Positions 27,040 to 34,587 of a DNA stretch of 64,000 nucleotides are shown one piece after another. The translations under genes and the position numbers were made by a program. Each line of letters starts with the position of its first letter. The stretch's first letter is position 1. Source of the DNA: Bradyrhizobium sp. BR 10289 (GTDB lineage: Bacteria > Pseudomonadota > Alphaproteobacteria > Rhizobiales > Xanthobacteraceae); NCBI RefSeq assembly GCF_019455385.1, contig NZ_JACOFR010000007.1:186001-250000 (forward strand), in the 5' to 3' direction. A model generated the notes under the pieces. The model had not been told where the DNA came from. It searched no databases and saw nothing but the letters and a program-made list of their open reading frames with translations.

Positions 27040-28146
27040 TCATCTCGTGGCCGTCGCCTCCAGGCTGCGGCTGTAGCGCGACATCGCGAAGCAGAACACG
27101 AAGTAGATCGCGGCGACGAAGATATAGACCTCGACCGAAAACTGCTGCCAGGCGGGATCGATGATCGCGGTCTTGGCCGTCGTCAGCAGATCGAAGATGC
27201 CGATGATCAGGACGAGACTGGTGTCCTTGAAGAAGGCGATGAACGTGTTGACCAGCGGCGGGATGACGTGGCGGATCGCCTGCGGCAGGACGACCAGCCG
27301 GTGCTTGCGCCAGTAGGACAGCCCGAGCGCATCGGCTGCTTCATATTGCCCGCGCGGCACGGCCTGAAGGCCGCCGCGGATGACCTCGGCAAGATAAGCA
27401 CCCGCAAACAGGATGATCGCGATCTGCGCGCGCAGGAGCTTGTCGATGTTGAATCCGGCAGGCATGAACAGCGGAAACATCACGCTCGCCATGAACAGCA
27501 GGCTCACCAGCGGCACGCCGCGGATCAGCTCGACATAGAGCACGGAGAGCGAGCGGATCGCCGGCAACTTCGAGCGCCGGCCGAGCGCGACCAGGATGCC
27601 GAGCGGGAAGCCGAAGGCCAATCCGAACGTCGCCAGGATCAGCGTCACCGGCAAGCCACCCCAGCGGTCCTGCGAGACGAAGGACAGGCCGAACACGCCG
27701 CCCCACATCAGCACGCTGATCAGCGCCAGTGCGCCGATCCAGAGATAGACCAGCTCGCGCCGCCAGAAGGCGCGACGGGCCGAGAGATAGAACAGCGCGA
27801 TGAACAGCACGACCGACAGCGCCGGCCGCCATTGCTCGTCGAATGGATAAGTGCCGAACAGGATGAAGCGGTACTTTTCGGGGATGATGGCCCAGCAGGC
27901 ACCTAAGCCGCGGGCCGCCTTGCACGCACTGGAATCATTCGCCGGCGTCAACCAGACCGCGTTGGCGATGCCCCATTGCAAGAAGCTGAAAAGGCCCTTG
28001 GCCAGGATCGCCAGCAACGCGACCGTGATGATGGCGTTGGGGATCGACGAGAACAGATTGGTGCGCAGCCAGTGCAGCACCGGATTGCCGATCTGCGGCC
28101 GGCGGGCGGCGCGCGGTGCCTCGGGGATATCGGCGATCACAGTCAT
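27040..28146 (-). CDS. aapM: General L-amino-acid ABC transporter permease AapM-like
   Basis: Inner-membrane permease of 368 residues, polar amino acid uptake (PAAT) family. Hydrophobic helices at about 35-60 and 110-150 precede the C-terminal permease domain. The EAA motif is YEAADALGLSYWRKHRLVVLP, followed by the typical FKDTSLVLIIGIFDLL. The start is the ATG of MTVIADIPEAPRAARRP, two bases after the aapQ stop. Forms the membrane pore with AapQ. Confidence 0.88.
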   Translation of the reverse strand: MTVIADIPEAPRAARRPQIGNPVLHWLRTNLFSSIPNAIITVALLAILAKGLFSFLQWGIANAVWLTPANDSSACKAARGLGACWAIIPEKYRFILFGTYPFDEQWRPALSVVLFIALFYLSARRAFWRRELVYLWIGALALISVLMWGGVFGLSFVSQDRWGGLPVTLILATFGLAFGFPLGILVALGRRSKLPAIRSLSVLYVELIRGVPLVSLLFMASVMFPLFMPAGFNIDKLLRAQIAIILFAGAYLAEVIRGGLQAVPRGQYEAADALGLSYWRKHRLVVLPQAIRHVIPPLVNTFIAFFKDTSLVLIIGIFDLLTTAKTAIIDPAWQQFSVEVYIFVAAIYFVFCFAMSRYSRSLEATATR

Positions 28147-28148
28147 GA

Positions 28149-29333
28149 TCAGCGCTCCACCAGCGCGATACGCGCATTGTACCAATTCATGAAGAAGCTG
28201 ATGCCGAGGCTGATGGTCAGGAACACCGCCATGATCAGCGCAATCGCCTCGATCGCCTGCCCGGTCTGGTTCAGCGTCGTGTTGGCGACCGACACCACGT
28301 CCTGATAGCCGATCGCGACCGCCAGCGACGAGTTCTTGGTCAGATTGAGATACTGGCTCGTCATCGGCGGCACGATGACGCGCAGCGCCTGCGGCAGGAT
28401 GATCTGGCGCAGCATGAGGCTGCGGCGCAGGCCCAGCGCACTGGCGGCATCCCACTGGCCGCGCGGCACGGACTGGATCCCACTGCGCACGATCTCGGCG
28501 ATGAAGGCCGAGGTGTAGGTGACGAGCGCGATCAGCAGCGCAAAATATTCCGGCGCAAGCGTCAGCCCGCCGACGAAGTTGAAGCCGCGCAGCTGCGGCC
28601 ATTCGATCGACCAGGACACGCCAAGCGCCATGGAGACGGCCGCCGGCAGCGCGAGGACGAGACCGATCGCAAAGGGCCAGGCCGGCCGCGGCTTGCCATC
28701 GCGCATCTGCTGCGCGATCAGCCAGCGCCGGATCAGAAAGAACGCGGCAAGTCCGAGCGCGGCCGTGCCCAGCACAACGAGCTGCGGCGAGCCAACTGGA
28801 ATGGCCGGCAGGATCAGGCCCCGGTTGGACAGGAACACGCCCTCGACCGGCCGCCAGGCCGCGCGCGCGGCCGGCAGCGCCTGCATCAGCACGTACCAGA
28901 ACAGCAGCTGGAGCAGCAGCGGGATGTCGCGGAGCGTTTCGACATAGACGGCGGCAAGCCGCGACAGCAGCCAGTTGGACGAAAGCCTGGAGATGCCGAT
29001 CAGGGTGCCCAGGATCGTCGCGAGCACGATGCCGATCACCGCGACACGCAAGGTATTGGAGATGCCGACGACGAAGGCCCACAGATAGGAATCTCTCGGA
29101 TTGTACGAGAGAAGGCTGTCGGCGATCGGCATGCCGGCTTCGCGGCCGAGGAAGGCGAAGCCGGTGGTGATGCGGCGGGCCGACAGGTTGGTGACGGTGT
29201 TCGACCACAGGAAGACGATCACCGCGAGCACGATTCCGACGACCAGGACCTGCCAGAACAGACCCTTCAATTCGTTGCGGCCGAGCTCGAAGAAGCGGCG
29301 GCTTGGCGGCGGTCTGGGATGATCGGCGGTCAC
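28149..29333 (-). CDS. aapQ: General L-amino-acid ABC transporter permease AapQ-like
   Basis: Partner permease, 394 residues from a GTG start (VTADHPRPPPSRRFFEL). GAAGGA lies ten bases upstream of the GTG; the frame is open further up, but that stretch overlaps the divergent rpiR gene and its operator. The EAA motif is WDAASALGLRRSLMLRQIILP, then LNLTKNSSLAVAIGYQDV. The length matches Rhizobium AapQ. First gene of aapQM. No ATPase gene follows. Confidence 0.88.
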   Translation of the reverse strand: MTADHPRPPPSRRFFELGRNELKGLFWQVLVVGIVLAVIVFLWSNTVTNLSARRITTGFAFLGREAGMPIADSLLSYNPRDSYLWAFVVGISNTLRVAVIGIVLATILGTLIGISRLSSNWLLSRLAAVYVETLRDIPLLLQLLFWYVLMQALPAARAAWRPVEGVFLSNRGLILPAIPVGSPQLVVLGTAALGLAAFFLIRRWLIAQQMRDGKPRPAWPFAIGLVLALPAAVSMALGVSWSIEWPQLRGFNFVGGLTLAPEYFALLIALVTYTSAFIAEIVRSGIQSVPRGQWDAASALGLRRSLMLRQIILPQALRVIVPPMTSQYLNLTKNSSLAVAIGYQDVVSVANTTLNQTGQAIEAIALIMAVFLTISLGISFFMNWYNARIALVER

Positions 29334-29384
29334 GGCACAAAAATCCTTCTCGAAATGCAGCGATTTCCGGCGGCGCACGTCAAC

Positions 29385-29413
29385 TGTTGCATCAAACCTC
29401 GATTCATGCAACA
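29385..29413. promoter_or_regulatory. Candidate RpiR operator between aapQ and rpiR
   Basis: TGTTGCAT and ATGCAACA form a perfect 8-bp inverted repeat with a 13-base centre. It sits 9 bases upstream of the rpiR ATG and 52 bases upstream of the aapQ GTG. Its place fits repression of both divergent transcripts by the RpiR protein. Confidence 0.7.
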
Positions 29414-29421
29414 AATGTTTC

Positions 29422-30294
29422 ATGGCCGTACCAGCGAAATCCTCGCCCCTGAGCGACCTGCGCATCGCATTGCCATCGCTCCCCCTGCGTCTGCAGGAGG
29501 TTGGCCGCTTCGTCGCCGCCAATGACTACGACGCCACCACCCGTTCGATGCGCGATCTCGCCGCGGAGGCCGGCGCCGACCCCGCCGCCTTCACGCGGCT
29601 TGCCAAGGCGATCGGCTATTCCGGCTGGGACGAGCTGCGCGCGGCGCTGACCGAGGCGCGGCGGCCGTCGCAGACCTCGCCCTTCTCCGGCCGCGCCAAG
29701 GGCCGCCGGCACGGCCCACAGGCGGATGTCGCGCTGGTCGCGGACAAGCTCGAGGCCGAAGCCGCCGGCCTGCCGCGTATCGCAGCGCAGCCGATCGTGG
29801 AAGCGGCCCGCGCGCTGCATGATGCAAAACGGATCTGGATCACCGGCTATCGCAGCTGCCGCAGCGTCGCGGAGTTGCTGAACTACGAGCTCCGCCTGTT
29901 CCGTCCCGAACAGGTGCAGCTCGTCGGTGCATCCGGCCCCGACGATCTCGATCTCGGCGCCTTCCGCCCCGGCGAGGCCGTCATCGTCATCGGTTTCCTG
30001 CCTTACACCCATGCGAGCGTCCGGGTCGCGCAAGCCGCTCACCGCGCGGGCGCCACGCTGATCGCGATCGCGGACAGCCTCTCGGCACCGATGGCCGAGG
30101 GCGCCGACCACGTTCTGCTGTTCGAGGCCGCCTCCTCCCCCGGCTTTTTTCCGAGCCTCACCGGCGCGATCGCGATCGCCCAGTCGCTCGCCGCGGTGAC
30201 GTTCTCGCTCGGCGGCACGGCCGCGAAGAAGCGTCTGGAAAATACCGAGGCGCGGCTTGCCGCGGCCTCGACCTACGTCTCAGAGAAAGGTTGA
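29422..30294 (+). CDS. MurR/RpiR-family transcriptional regulator
   Basis: 290 residues. The N-terminal HTH_6 helix-turn-helix (TRSMRDLAAEAGADPAAFTRLAKAIG in outline) is joined to a SIS phosphosugar-binding-like domain from about residue 110 (IWITGYRSCRSVAELL, VIGFLPYTHASVRVAQ). Such proteins respond to phosphorylated sugars or other small acids. It stands first in a run with the aminotransferase (4-base gap), aapJ and the racemase, divergent from aapQM, so it probably regulates uptake and breakdown of one amino compound. Confidence 0.88.
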   Translation: MAVPAKSSPLSDLRIALPSLPLRLQEVGRFVAANDYDATTRSMRDLAAEAGADPAAFTRLAKAIGYSGWDELRAALTEARRPSQTSPFSGRAKGRRHGPQADVALVADKLEAEAAGLPRIAAQPIVEAARALHDAKRIWITGYRSCRSVAELLNYELRLFRPEQVQLVGASGPDDLDLGAFRPGEAVIVIGFLPYTHASVRVAQAAHRAGATLIAIADSLSAPMAEGADHVLLFEAASSPGFFPSLTGAIAIAQSLAAVTFSLGGTAAKKRLENTEARLAAASTYVSEKG

Positions 30295-30298
30295 TCCC

Positions 30299-31648
30299 AT
30301 GGCCGCTCGCACCAGCCGCGTGCTGCATCGCTCGTTGCGTGAAACGCCACTCAAGGCGATCGGCGGCGAAGGCGTCTATCTCTTCGCCGAGGACGGCCGC
30401 CCCGTCATCGACGCCTCCGGCGGCGCGGCCGTGTCGTGTCTCGGTCATCAGCATCCGCGCGTGCTCGCGGCGATGGCGAAGCAGGCCTCGACGCTGGCCT
30501 ATGCGCACACCGCCTTCTTCTCGTCCGAGCCCGCGGAGGCACTGGCCGAGCGGCTGGTCGGGCACGAGCCCGGCGGTCTTGCCTACGCCTATTTCGTCAG
30601 CGGCGGATCGGAAGCGATCGAGGCCAGCATCAAGCTCGCCCGGCAATACTTCATCGAGCGGGGCGAGCCGCAGCGCCAGCACTTCATCGCGCGCCGGCAG
30701 AGTTATCACGGCAACACGCTGGGCGCGCTCGCCGCCGGCGGCAATGCCTGGCGCCGCGCGCCCTATGCGCCGCTGCTCTCGGCTGCCTTCAGCCATGTCA
30801 CGCCGGCCTTTGCCTATCACGAGAAGCGCGAGGGCGAGTCGGATGCGCAGTTCGTGGCGAGGCTCGCGGCCGAGCTTGAAGCCGAGTTTGAGCGGCTTGG
30901 TCCCAACACGGTTGCCGCATTCCTCGCCGAGCCCGTCGTTGGTGCCACTGCCGGCGCGGTAACCGCCCCGGACGGCTACTTCAAGGCGGTGCGCGAGATC
31001 TGCGACCGCCACGGCGCGCTGCTGATCCTCGACGAGGTCATGTGCGGCATGGGCCGCACCGGCACCACGCACGCCTGGGAGCAGGAAGGCGTCGCACCCG
31101 ACATCCAGGCGATCGCCAAGGGGCTCGGCGGCGGCTACCAGCCGATCGGCGCGATGCTCGCGAGCGGCAAGATTATCGACACGATCCGCTCAGGCTCGGG
31201 CGCATTCCAGCACGGCCATACTTATCTGGCCCATCCCCTCGCCTGCGCCGCCGCGCTCGCGGTGCAGGACGTGATCCGCGACGACAATCTGCTTGCGCAA
31301 GTGCAGCAGCGCGGTAAGCAGCTCGAGCAGCGGCTGACCGAGCGCTTCGGCAATCACCGCCATATCGGCGACATCAGGGGCCGCGGCCTGTTCTGGGCGA
31401 TCGAGCTGGTCGCCGACCGCTCAACCCGCACCTCGTTCGATCCCGCGCTCAAGCTCAACCAGAAGATCAAGGCGGAGGCGTTCGCAGGCGGGCTCGGCTG
31501 CTACCCCGGCGGCGGCACCGTGGACGGCGTCCGCGGCGACCACGTGCTGCTGGCGCCGCCCTATATCGCCTCCGCGGACGAGATCGACCAGATCGTCGAC
31601 AAGCTCGGCACGGCCGTCGACAACGTATTGCGTAGTGTCAATCACTGA
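30299..31648 (+). CDS. Class-III PLP-dependent aminotransferase
   Basis: 449 residues, fold-type I class III (omega-amino acid) aminotransferase. Seen: VSGGSEAIEASIKLARQY for cofactor phosphate, SYHGNTLG, the cofactor Asp in LILDEVMCGMGRTG, and the PLP lysine in QAIAKGLGGGYQPIGA. The ATG of MAARTSRVL has AAAGG eight bases upstream. Lies between rpiR and aapJ in one operon. Amino donor unknown; possible donors include beta-alanine-like, omega-amino acid or diamine compounds. Confidence 0.88.
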   Translation: MAARTSRVLHRSLRETPLKAIGGEGVYLFAEDGRPVIDASGGAAVSCLGHQHPRVLAAMAKQASTLAYAHTAFFSSEPAEALAERLVGHEPGGLAYAYFVSGGSEAIEASIKLARQYFIERGEPQRQHFIARRQSYHGNTLGALAAGGNAWRRAPYAPLLSAAFSHVTPAFAYHEKREGESDAQFVARLAAELEAEFERLGPNTVAAFLAEPVVGATAGAVTAPDGYFKAVREICDRHGALLILDEVMCGMGRTGTTHAWEQEGVAPDIQAIAKGLGGGYQPIGAMLASGKIIDTIRSGSGAFQHGHTYLAHPLACAAALAVQDVIRDDNLLAQVQQRGKQLEQRLTERFGNHRHIGDIRGRGLFWAIELVADRSTRTSFDPALKLNQKIKAEAFAGGLGCYPGGGTVDGVRGDHVLLAPPYIASADEIDQIVDKLGTAVDNVLRSVNH

Positions 31649-31661
31649 GGGGAGTTGCATC

Positions 31662-32672
31662 ATGAGGAAAGTGGTTATCGCAGCAGGCTTGCTGGCTGCA
31701 TCAACGGTGGTGGCGCAGGCGGCGACGCTCGACACGGTGAAGAGCCGTGGCACGCTGGTGTGCGGCGTCAGCGCCGGCTTTGCCGGCTTCTCGGCACCGG
31801 ACTCGCAAGGTAATTACAAGGGCCTCGACGTCGACTATTGCCGCGCGCTCGCAGCCGGCGTGCTCGGCGATGCGACGAAAGTGAAGTACGTCTCGCTGAC
31901 CGCGCAGAACCGCTTCACCGCGCTGCAGTCGGGCGAGATCGACGTGCTCTACCGCAATTCGACGCAGACCTACTTGCGCGGCGTCACGCTGGGCCTGCGC
32001 CAGGGCCCGATCAACTTCTATGACGGCCAGGGTTTTGTCGTGAAGAAGGACCTCGGCGTGAAGGAGATCAAGGACCTGAAAGGCGCGACCGTCTGCGTCG
32101 CGCAGGGCACCACGCACGAGGTCACGCTCGGCGATTACGGCCGCGCCAACGGCATCGACTGGAAGCCGCTGGTGTTCGACCGCGTCGACACCATGTACCA
32201 GACCTTCTTCGGCGGCCGCTGCGATGCCATGACCCAGGACGCCTCCGCGCTCGCCGGCGCGGTGACGACCGCGGCGCCGAACCCGGCCGATTACGTCGTG
32301 CTACCGCAGACCATCAGCAAGGAGCCGCTCGGCCCGTTCACCCGCAACGGCGACGAGGTCTGGAGCGACATCATCACCTGGCTGCACTACGGCCTGATCG
32401 AAGCCGAGGAGCTCGGCGTCACGCAAGCCAATGTCGAGGAGATGGCGAAGTCGCAAGTACCCGCGATCCAGCGTCTGTTAGGAGCCTCCGGCGATCTCGG
32501 CTCGCGGCTCGGGCTCGACAACAAATGGCTGGTCACGGCGATCAAGGCCACCGGCAATTACGGCGAGATCTACGAGCGCAATGTCGGCAAGGCGAGCCCG
32601 CTCAAGCTCGAGCGCGGCCTCAACGGCCTCTGGAGCAAGGGCGGCCTGATGTACGCGGTGCCGTTCAAGTAA
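31662..32672 (+). CDS. aapJ: Amino-acid ABC transporter periplasmic binding protein AapJ-like
   Basis: 336 residues. The Sec signal is MRKVVIAAGLLAASTVVAQA, with probable cut after AQA. The mature protein begins ATLDTVKSRGTLVCGVSAGFAGFS, as in AapJ/BztA, with FTALQSGEIDVLYRNSTQT and GGRCDAMTQDASALA. The start with GAGGGGAG upstream is preferred to the in-frame codon nine residues earlier. It delivers amino acids to the AapQM pore although separated from it by regulator and aminotransferase genes. Confidence 0.88.
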   Translation: MRKVVIAAGLLAASTVVAQAATLDTVKSRGTLVCGVSAGFAGFSAPDSQGNYKGLDVDYCRALAAGVLGDATKVKYVSLTAQNRFTALQSGEIDVLYRNSTQTYLRGVTLGLRQGPINFYDGQGFVVKKDLGVKEIKDLKGATVCVAQGTTHEVTLGDYGRANGIDWKPLVFDRVDTMYQTFFGGRCDAMTQDASALAGAVTTAAPNPADYVVLPQTISKEPLGPFTRNGDEVWSDIITWLHYGLIEAEELGVTQANVEEMAKSQVPAIQRLLGASGDLGSRLGLDNKWLVTAIKATGNYGEIYERNVGKASPLKLERGLNGLWSKGGLMYAVPFK

Positions 32673-32676
32673 ACGG

Positions 32677-32821
32677 TTCTCGTGTCCCGGACACGCTGCA
32701 GCGTGCAACGCTGCGGCGCAGAGGCGGGATCCAGGAAGCCACGGCTTCCGATGCTCTAAAAAAATGGGCCCCGGCTCTGCAGCGCAATACTTTGCATTGC
32801 GTTGCGTCCGGGGCACGAGAC
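32677..32821. repeat. Intergenic palindromic repeat (CCCGGAC family)
   Basis: Outer arms TCTCGTGTCCCGGAC and GTCCGGGGCACGAGA pair with one mismatch. Inner segments GCTGCAGCG..CGCTGCGGCG and GGGCCCCGGCTC are as in the other members. It lies between aapJ and the racemase gene on the same strand. Confidence 0.85.
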
Positions 32822-32841
32822 CTGTCAGGTAGCCCTGTTCA

Positions 32842-33492
32842 ATGACGACTCCCCCACGCATCGCCCTGATCCATGCCCTCAAGCACTCCATCGCCCCGAT
32901 CGAGGCTGCGTTCGCACTCACATGGCCACAGGCGCGGCTGATGAACCTGCTCGACGACAGCCTGTCGGCGGATCTCGCGCGCGATGGCAAGCTCAACGAC
33001 GCCATGACTGACCGCTTCCTCGCGCTCGGCGACTATGCCGCAGCGACGGGAGCAGACGCGATCCTGTTCACCTGCTCGGCCTTCGGCCTCTGCATTGAGG
33101 CGGTGGCGCGGGCGCATGCGCCGATGCCGGTGCTGAAGCCGAACGAAGCGATGATCGAACGCGCCGTGACCATAGGAAAGCGGATCGGCCTGCTCTCGAC
33201 CTTCCCGCCAACACTGGCCTCGATGCCACCGGAATTTCCGGCCTTGGTCCAGATCGTGCCGAAACTTGCCGAGGGCGCGCTGGCCGCGCTCGATCGCGGC
33301 GACCGCGCGACGCACGACCGGCTGATCGTCGAGGCCTCCAAGGATTTGCGCGATTGCGACGTCATTGCGCTCGCGCAGTTCAGCATCGCATCCACCGCGC
33401 CGATGGTCGCGGAAGCCACGGGCCGTCCGGTCGTTACGACGCCGGACAGTGCGGTCGAGAAGCTGATGACATTGCTGAAGGCGAAAGCCTAG
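32842..33492 (+). CDS. Aspartate/glutamate racemase-family protein with one catalytic cysteine
   Basis: 216 residues of the Asp/Glu/hydantoin racemase fold. The first catalytic cysteine is C78 in ADAILFTCSAFG. The second, expected near residue 178 in a D-x4-G-C motif, is missing: the segment reads DVIALAQFSIAS. A two-base racemisation mechanism is therefore unlikely. Relatives with one cysteine include decarboxylases and isomerases. It follows aapJ after a repeat element and may act on a compound imported by the Aap system. Its TAG stop lies at the edge of a palindrome shared with the convergent tetR gene. Confidence 0.78.
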   Translation: MTTPPRIALIHALKHSIAPIEAAFALTWPQARLMNLLDDSLSADLARDGKLNDAMTDRFLALGDYAAATGADAILFTCSAFGLCIEAVARAHAPMPVLKPNEAMIERAVTIGKRIGLLSTFPPTLASMPPEFPALVQIVPKLAEGALAALDRGDRATHDRLIVEASKDLRDCDVIALAQFSIASTAPMVAEATGRPVVTTPDSAVEKLMTLLKAKA

Positions 33493-33539
33493 AGTTTTCT
33501 TGACGCGAACCGGTATCCACTTCGCTCGAAAACGCTCTA
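33489..33539. repeat. Short palindromic repeat supplying stop codons to two convergent genes
   Basis: Arms TAGAGTTTTC and GAAAACGCTCTA (one base inserted) flank a centre with ACCGGT. The TAG of the racemase gene (33490-33492) and the TAG of tetR (33539-33537) are the two ends of the palindrome. A common alphaproteobacterial element by recollection; it may also act as a bidirectional terminator. Confidence 0.75.
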
Positions 33540-34184
33540 AGCGTCCGTCTTTTTCCGGCGCTGCGCATCCTTGATGGCCGCCGCGAGCGCGGCCTTGGTC
33601 TCATTGACGAAATCCTCAACGAGCTCCTCACGCGTGGTGTGCGCGGCCTCGCCCGTGAGCAACCCCTGCTCGGCCAGCATCACGACGCCGTGCAGCGCTG
33701 CCCAGATCTTGAGGGCCTGCCGCTCGCGCAGGAAACCGACCGCGGGCGCCTCCAGCGCTTCGATCACGAGTCCAAACGTCTCGTGCGTCGCCTGATGGAG
33801 CTCGCTCCCTTTGGCCGCGCATGACACGGTGCGGGACGCGAACATCAGGCGATAGATGCCGTTGCGGCGCAGGCCGAAATCGAGCGTCGCCTGCGCCAGC
33901 CGCGACAGCTTCGATTGCTTCGACGGCTTCGCCATCGCCTCGCGTAGAAGTGCACTGAGCTGCCGGAACGCCTCCGCCGTCACCGCCGTTAGCAGCGCGT
34001 CACGATCGGCGAAATGCCGATAGGGCGCCGGCTGCGAGACGCCAAGCTGCTTTGCCAGCGCCTTGATGCTGATCGCTTCCGCCCCGCCCTGCTCCGCCTC
34101 ACGCAGCGCGGCCTTGATCAGGGCGTCGCGGAGATCGCCATGGTGGTAGGTGTTGACCGGCTTACGGGCAAGTTGTGAACGCAT
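33537..34184 (-). CDS. TetR-family transcriptional regulator
   Basis: 215 residues. The N-terminal DNA-binding domain has the helix-turn-helix SIKALAKQLGVSQPAPYRHF at about 39-58, followed by ADRDALLTAV; the C-terminal ligand-binding domain is WHG-like. It is divergent from the ferredoxin/P450 genes with 135 bases between start codons, which hold a strong promoter and AT-rich repeats. It probably represses the P450 operon until its substrate appears. Confidence 0.88.
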   Translation of the reverse strand: MRSQLARKPVNTYHHGDLRDALIKAALREAEQGGAEAISIKALAKQLGVSQPAPYRHFADRDALLTAVTAEAFRQLSALLREAMAKPSKQSKLSRLAQATLDFGLRRNGIYRLMFASRTVSCAAKGSELHQATHETFGLVIEALEAPAVGFLRERQALKIWAALHGVVMLAEQGLLTGEAAHTTREELVEDFVNETKAALAAAIKDAQRRKKTDA

Positions 34185-34210
34185 GCTGCGCCGAGCCTAT
34201 AAGTTTGCGC

Positions 34211-34240
34211 TTGACAGGGGAAGCCTGTCGCGAATGTAAT
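34211..34240 (+). promoter_or_regulatory. Sigma-70 promoter for the ferredoxin-P450 genes
   Basis: A consensus TTGACA (34211-34216) lies 18 bases before TGTAAT (34235-34240), followed by an AT-rich tract containing ATATAA twice (34244 and 34256). The AT-rich tract overlaps the likely transcription start and is a plausible TetR operator, though not a clean palindrome. Distance to the ferredoxin ATG is about 80 bases. Confidence 0.7.
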
Positions 34241-34319
34241 AGGATATAACTTAGAATATAATCCAGGTGAGGAACGCGCCGCCCTCCGGGCCTGAGCGCA
34301 TACGACCAGGGAAGCCGCC

Positions 34320-34529
34320 ATGACAGAGCGACTGAGGGTTCGGGTCGATCCCGACAAGTGCCAGGGCCACGCACGCTGCAAGGCGCTGGCGCCGGAGCTG
34401 TTCGAGCTCGACGAATACGGCAACGCCCATGAGGCCGGTGACGGCATCGTTCCGCCGGGTCTCGAAGACAAGGCATGGCTTGCCAAATCCAACTGCCCGG
34501 AAATCGCGATCGATGTGATCGAGGAGTAA
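34320..34529 (+). CDS. [3Fe-4S] ferredoxin for a bacterial P450
   Basis: 69 residues. Only three cysteines serve the cluster: C14 and C20 in CQGHARC, where His17 replaces the central cysteine, and C59 in NCPE. This pattern is typical of 3Fe-4S ferredoxins next to class I P450 genes. It passes electrons to the P450 encoded 58 bases downstream. No ferredoxin reductase gene is in the window, so the reductase is presumably supplied elsewhere. Confidence 0.92.
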   Translation: MTERLRVRVDPDKCQGHARCKALAPELFELDEYGNAHEAGDGIVPPGLEDKAWLAKSNCPEIAIDVIEE

Positions 34530-34587
34530 CGCGGCCCCTGCCGCTCCCAGCGTGCTTTCAGCGAACACGAGCCTCAAGGGATTCGAC

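Noticed and set aside
24209..27043. Open frame of over 900 codons opposite the SDR and amidase genes
   Set aside because: It runs through two intergenic repeats and opposite two genes with intact motifs; no protein family recognisable.
27040..29340. A single fused permease covering aapM and aapQ
   Set aside because: The frame connecting them reads aapQ out of its own frame; the two genes have separate starts, a TGA between them and complete permease motifs each.
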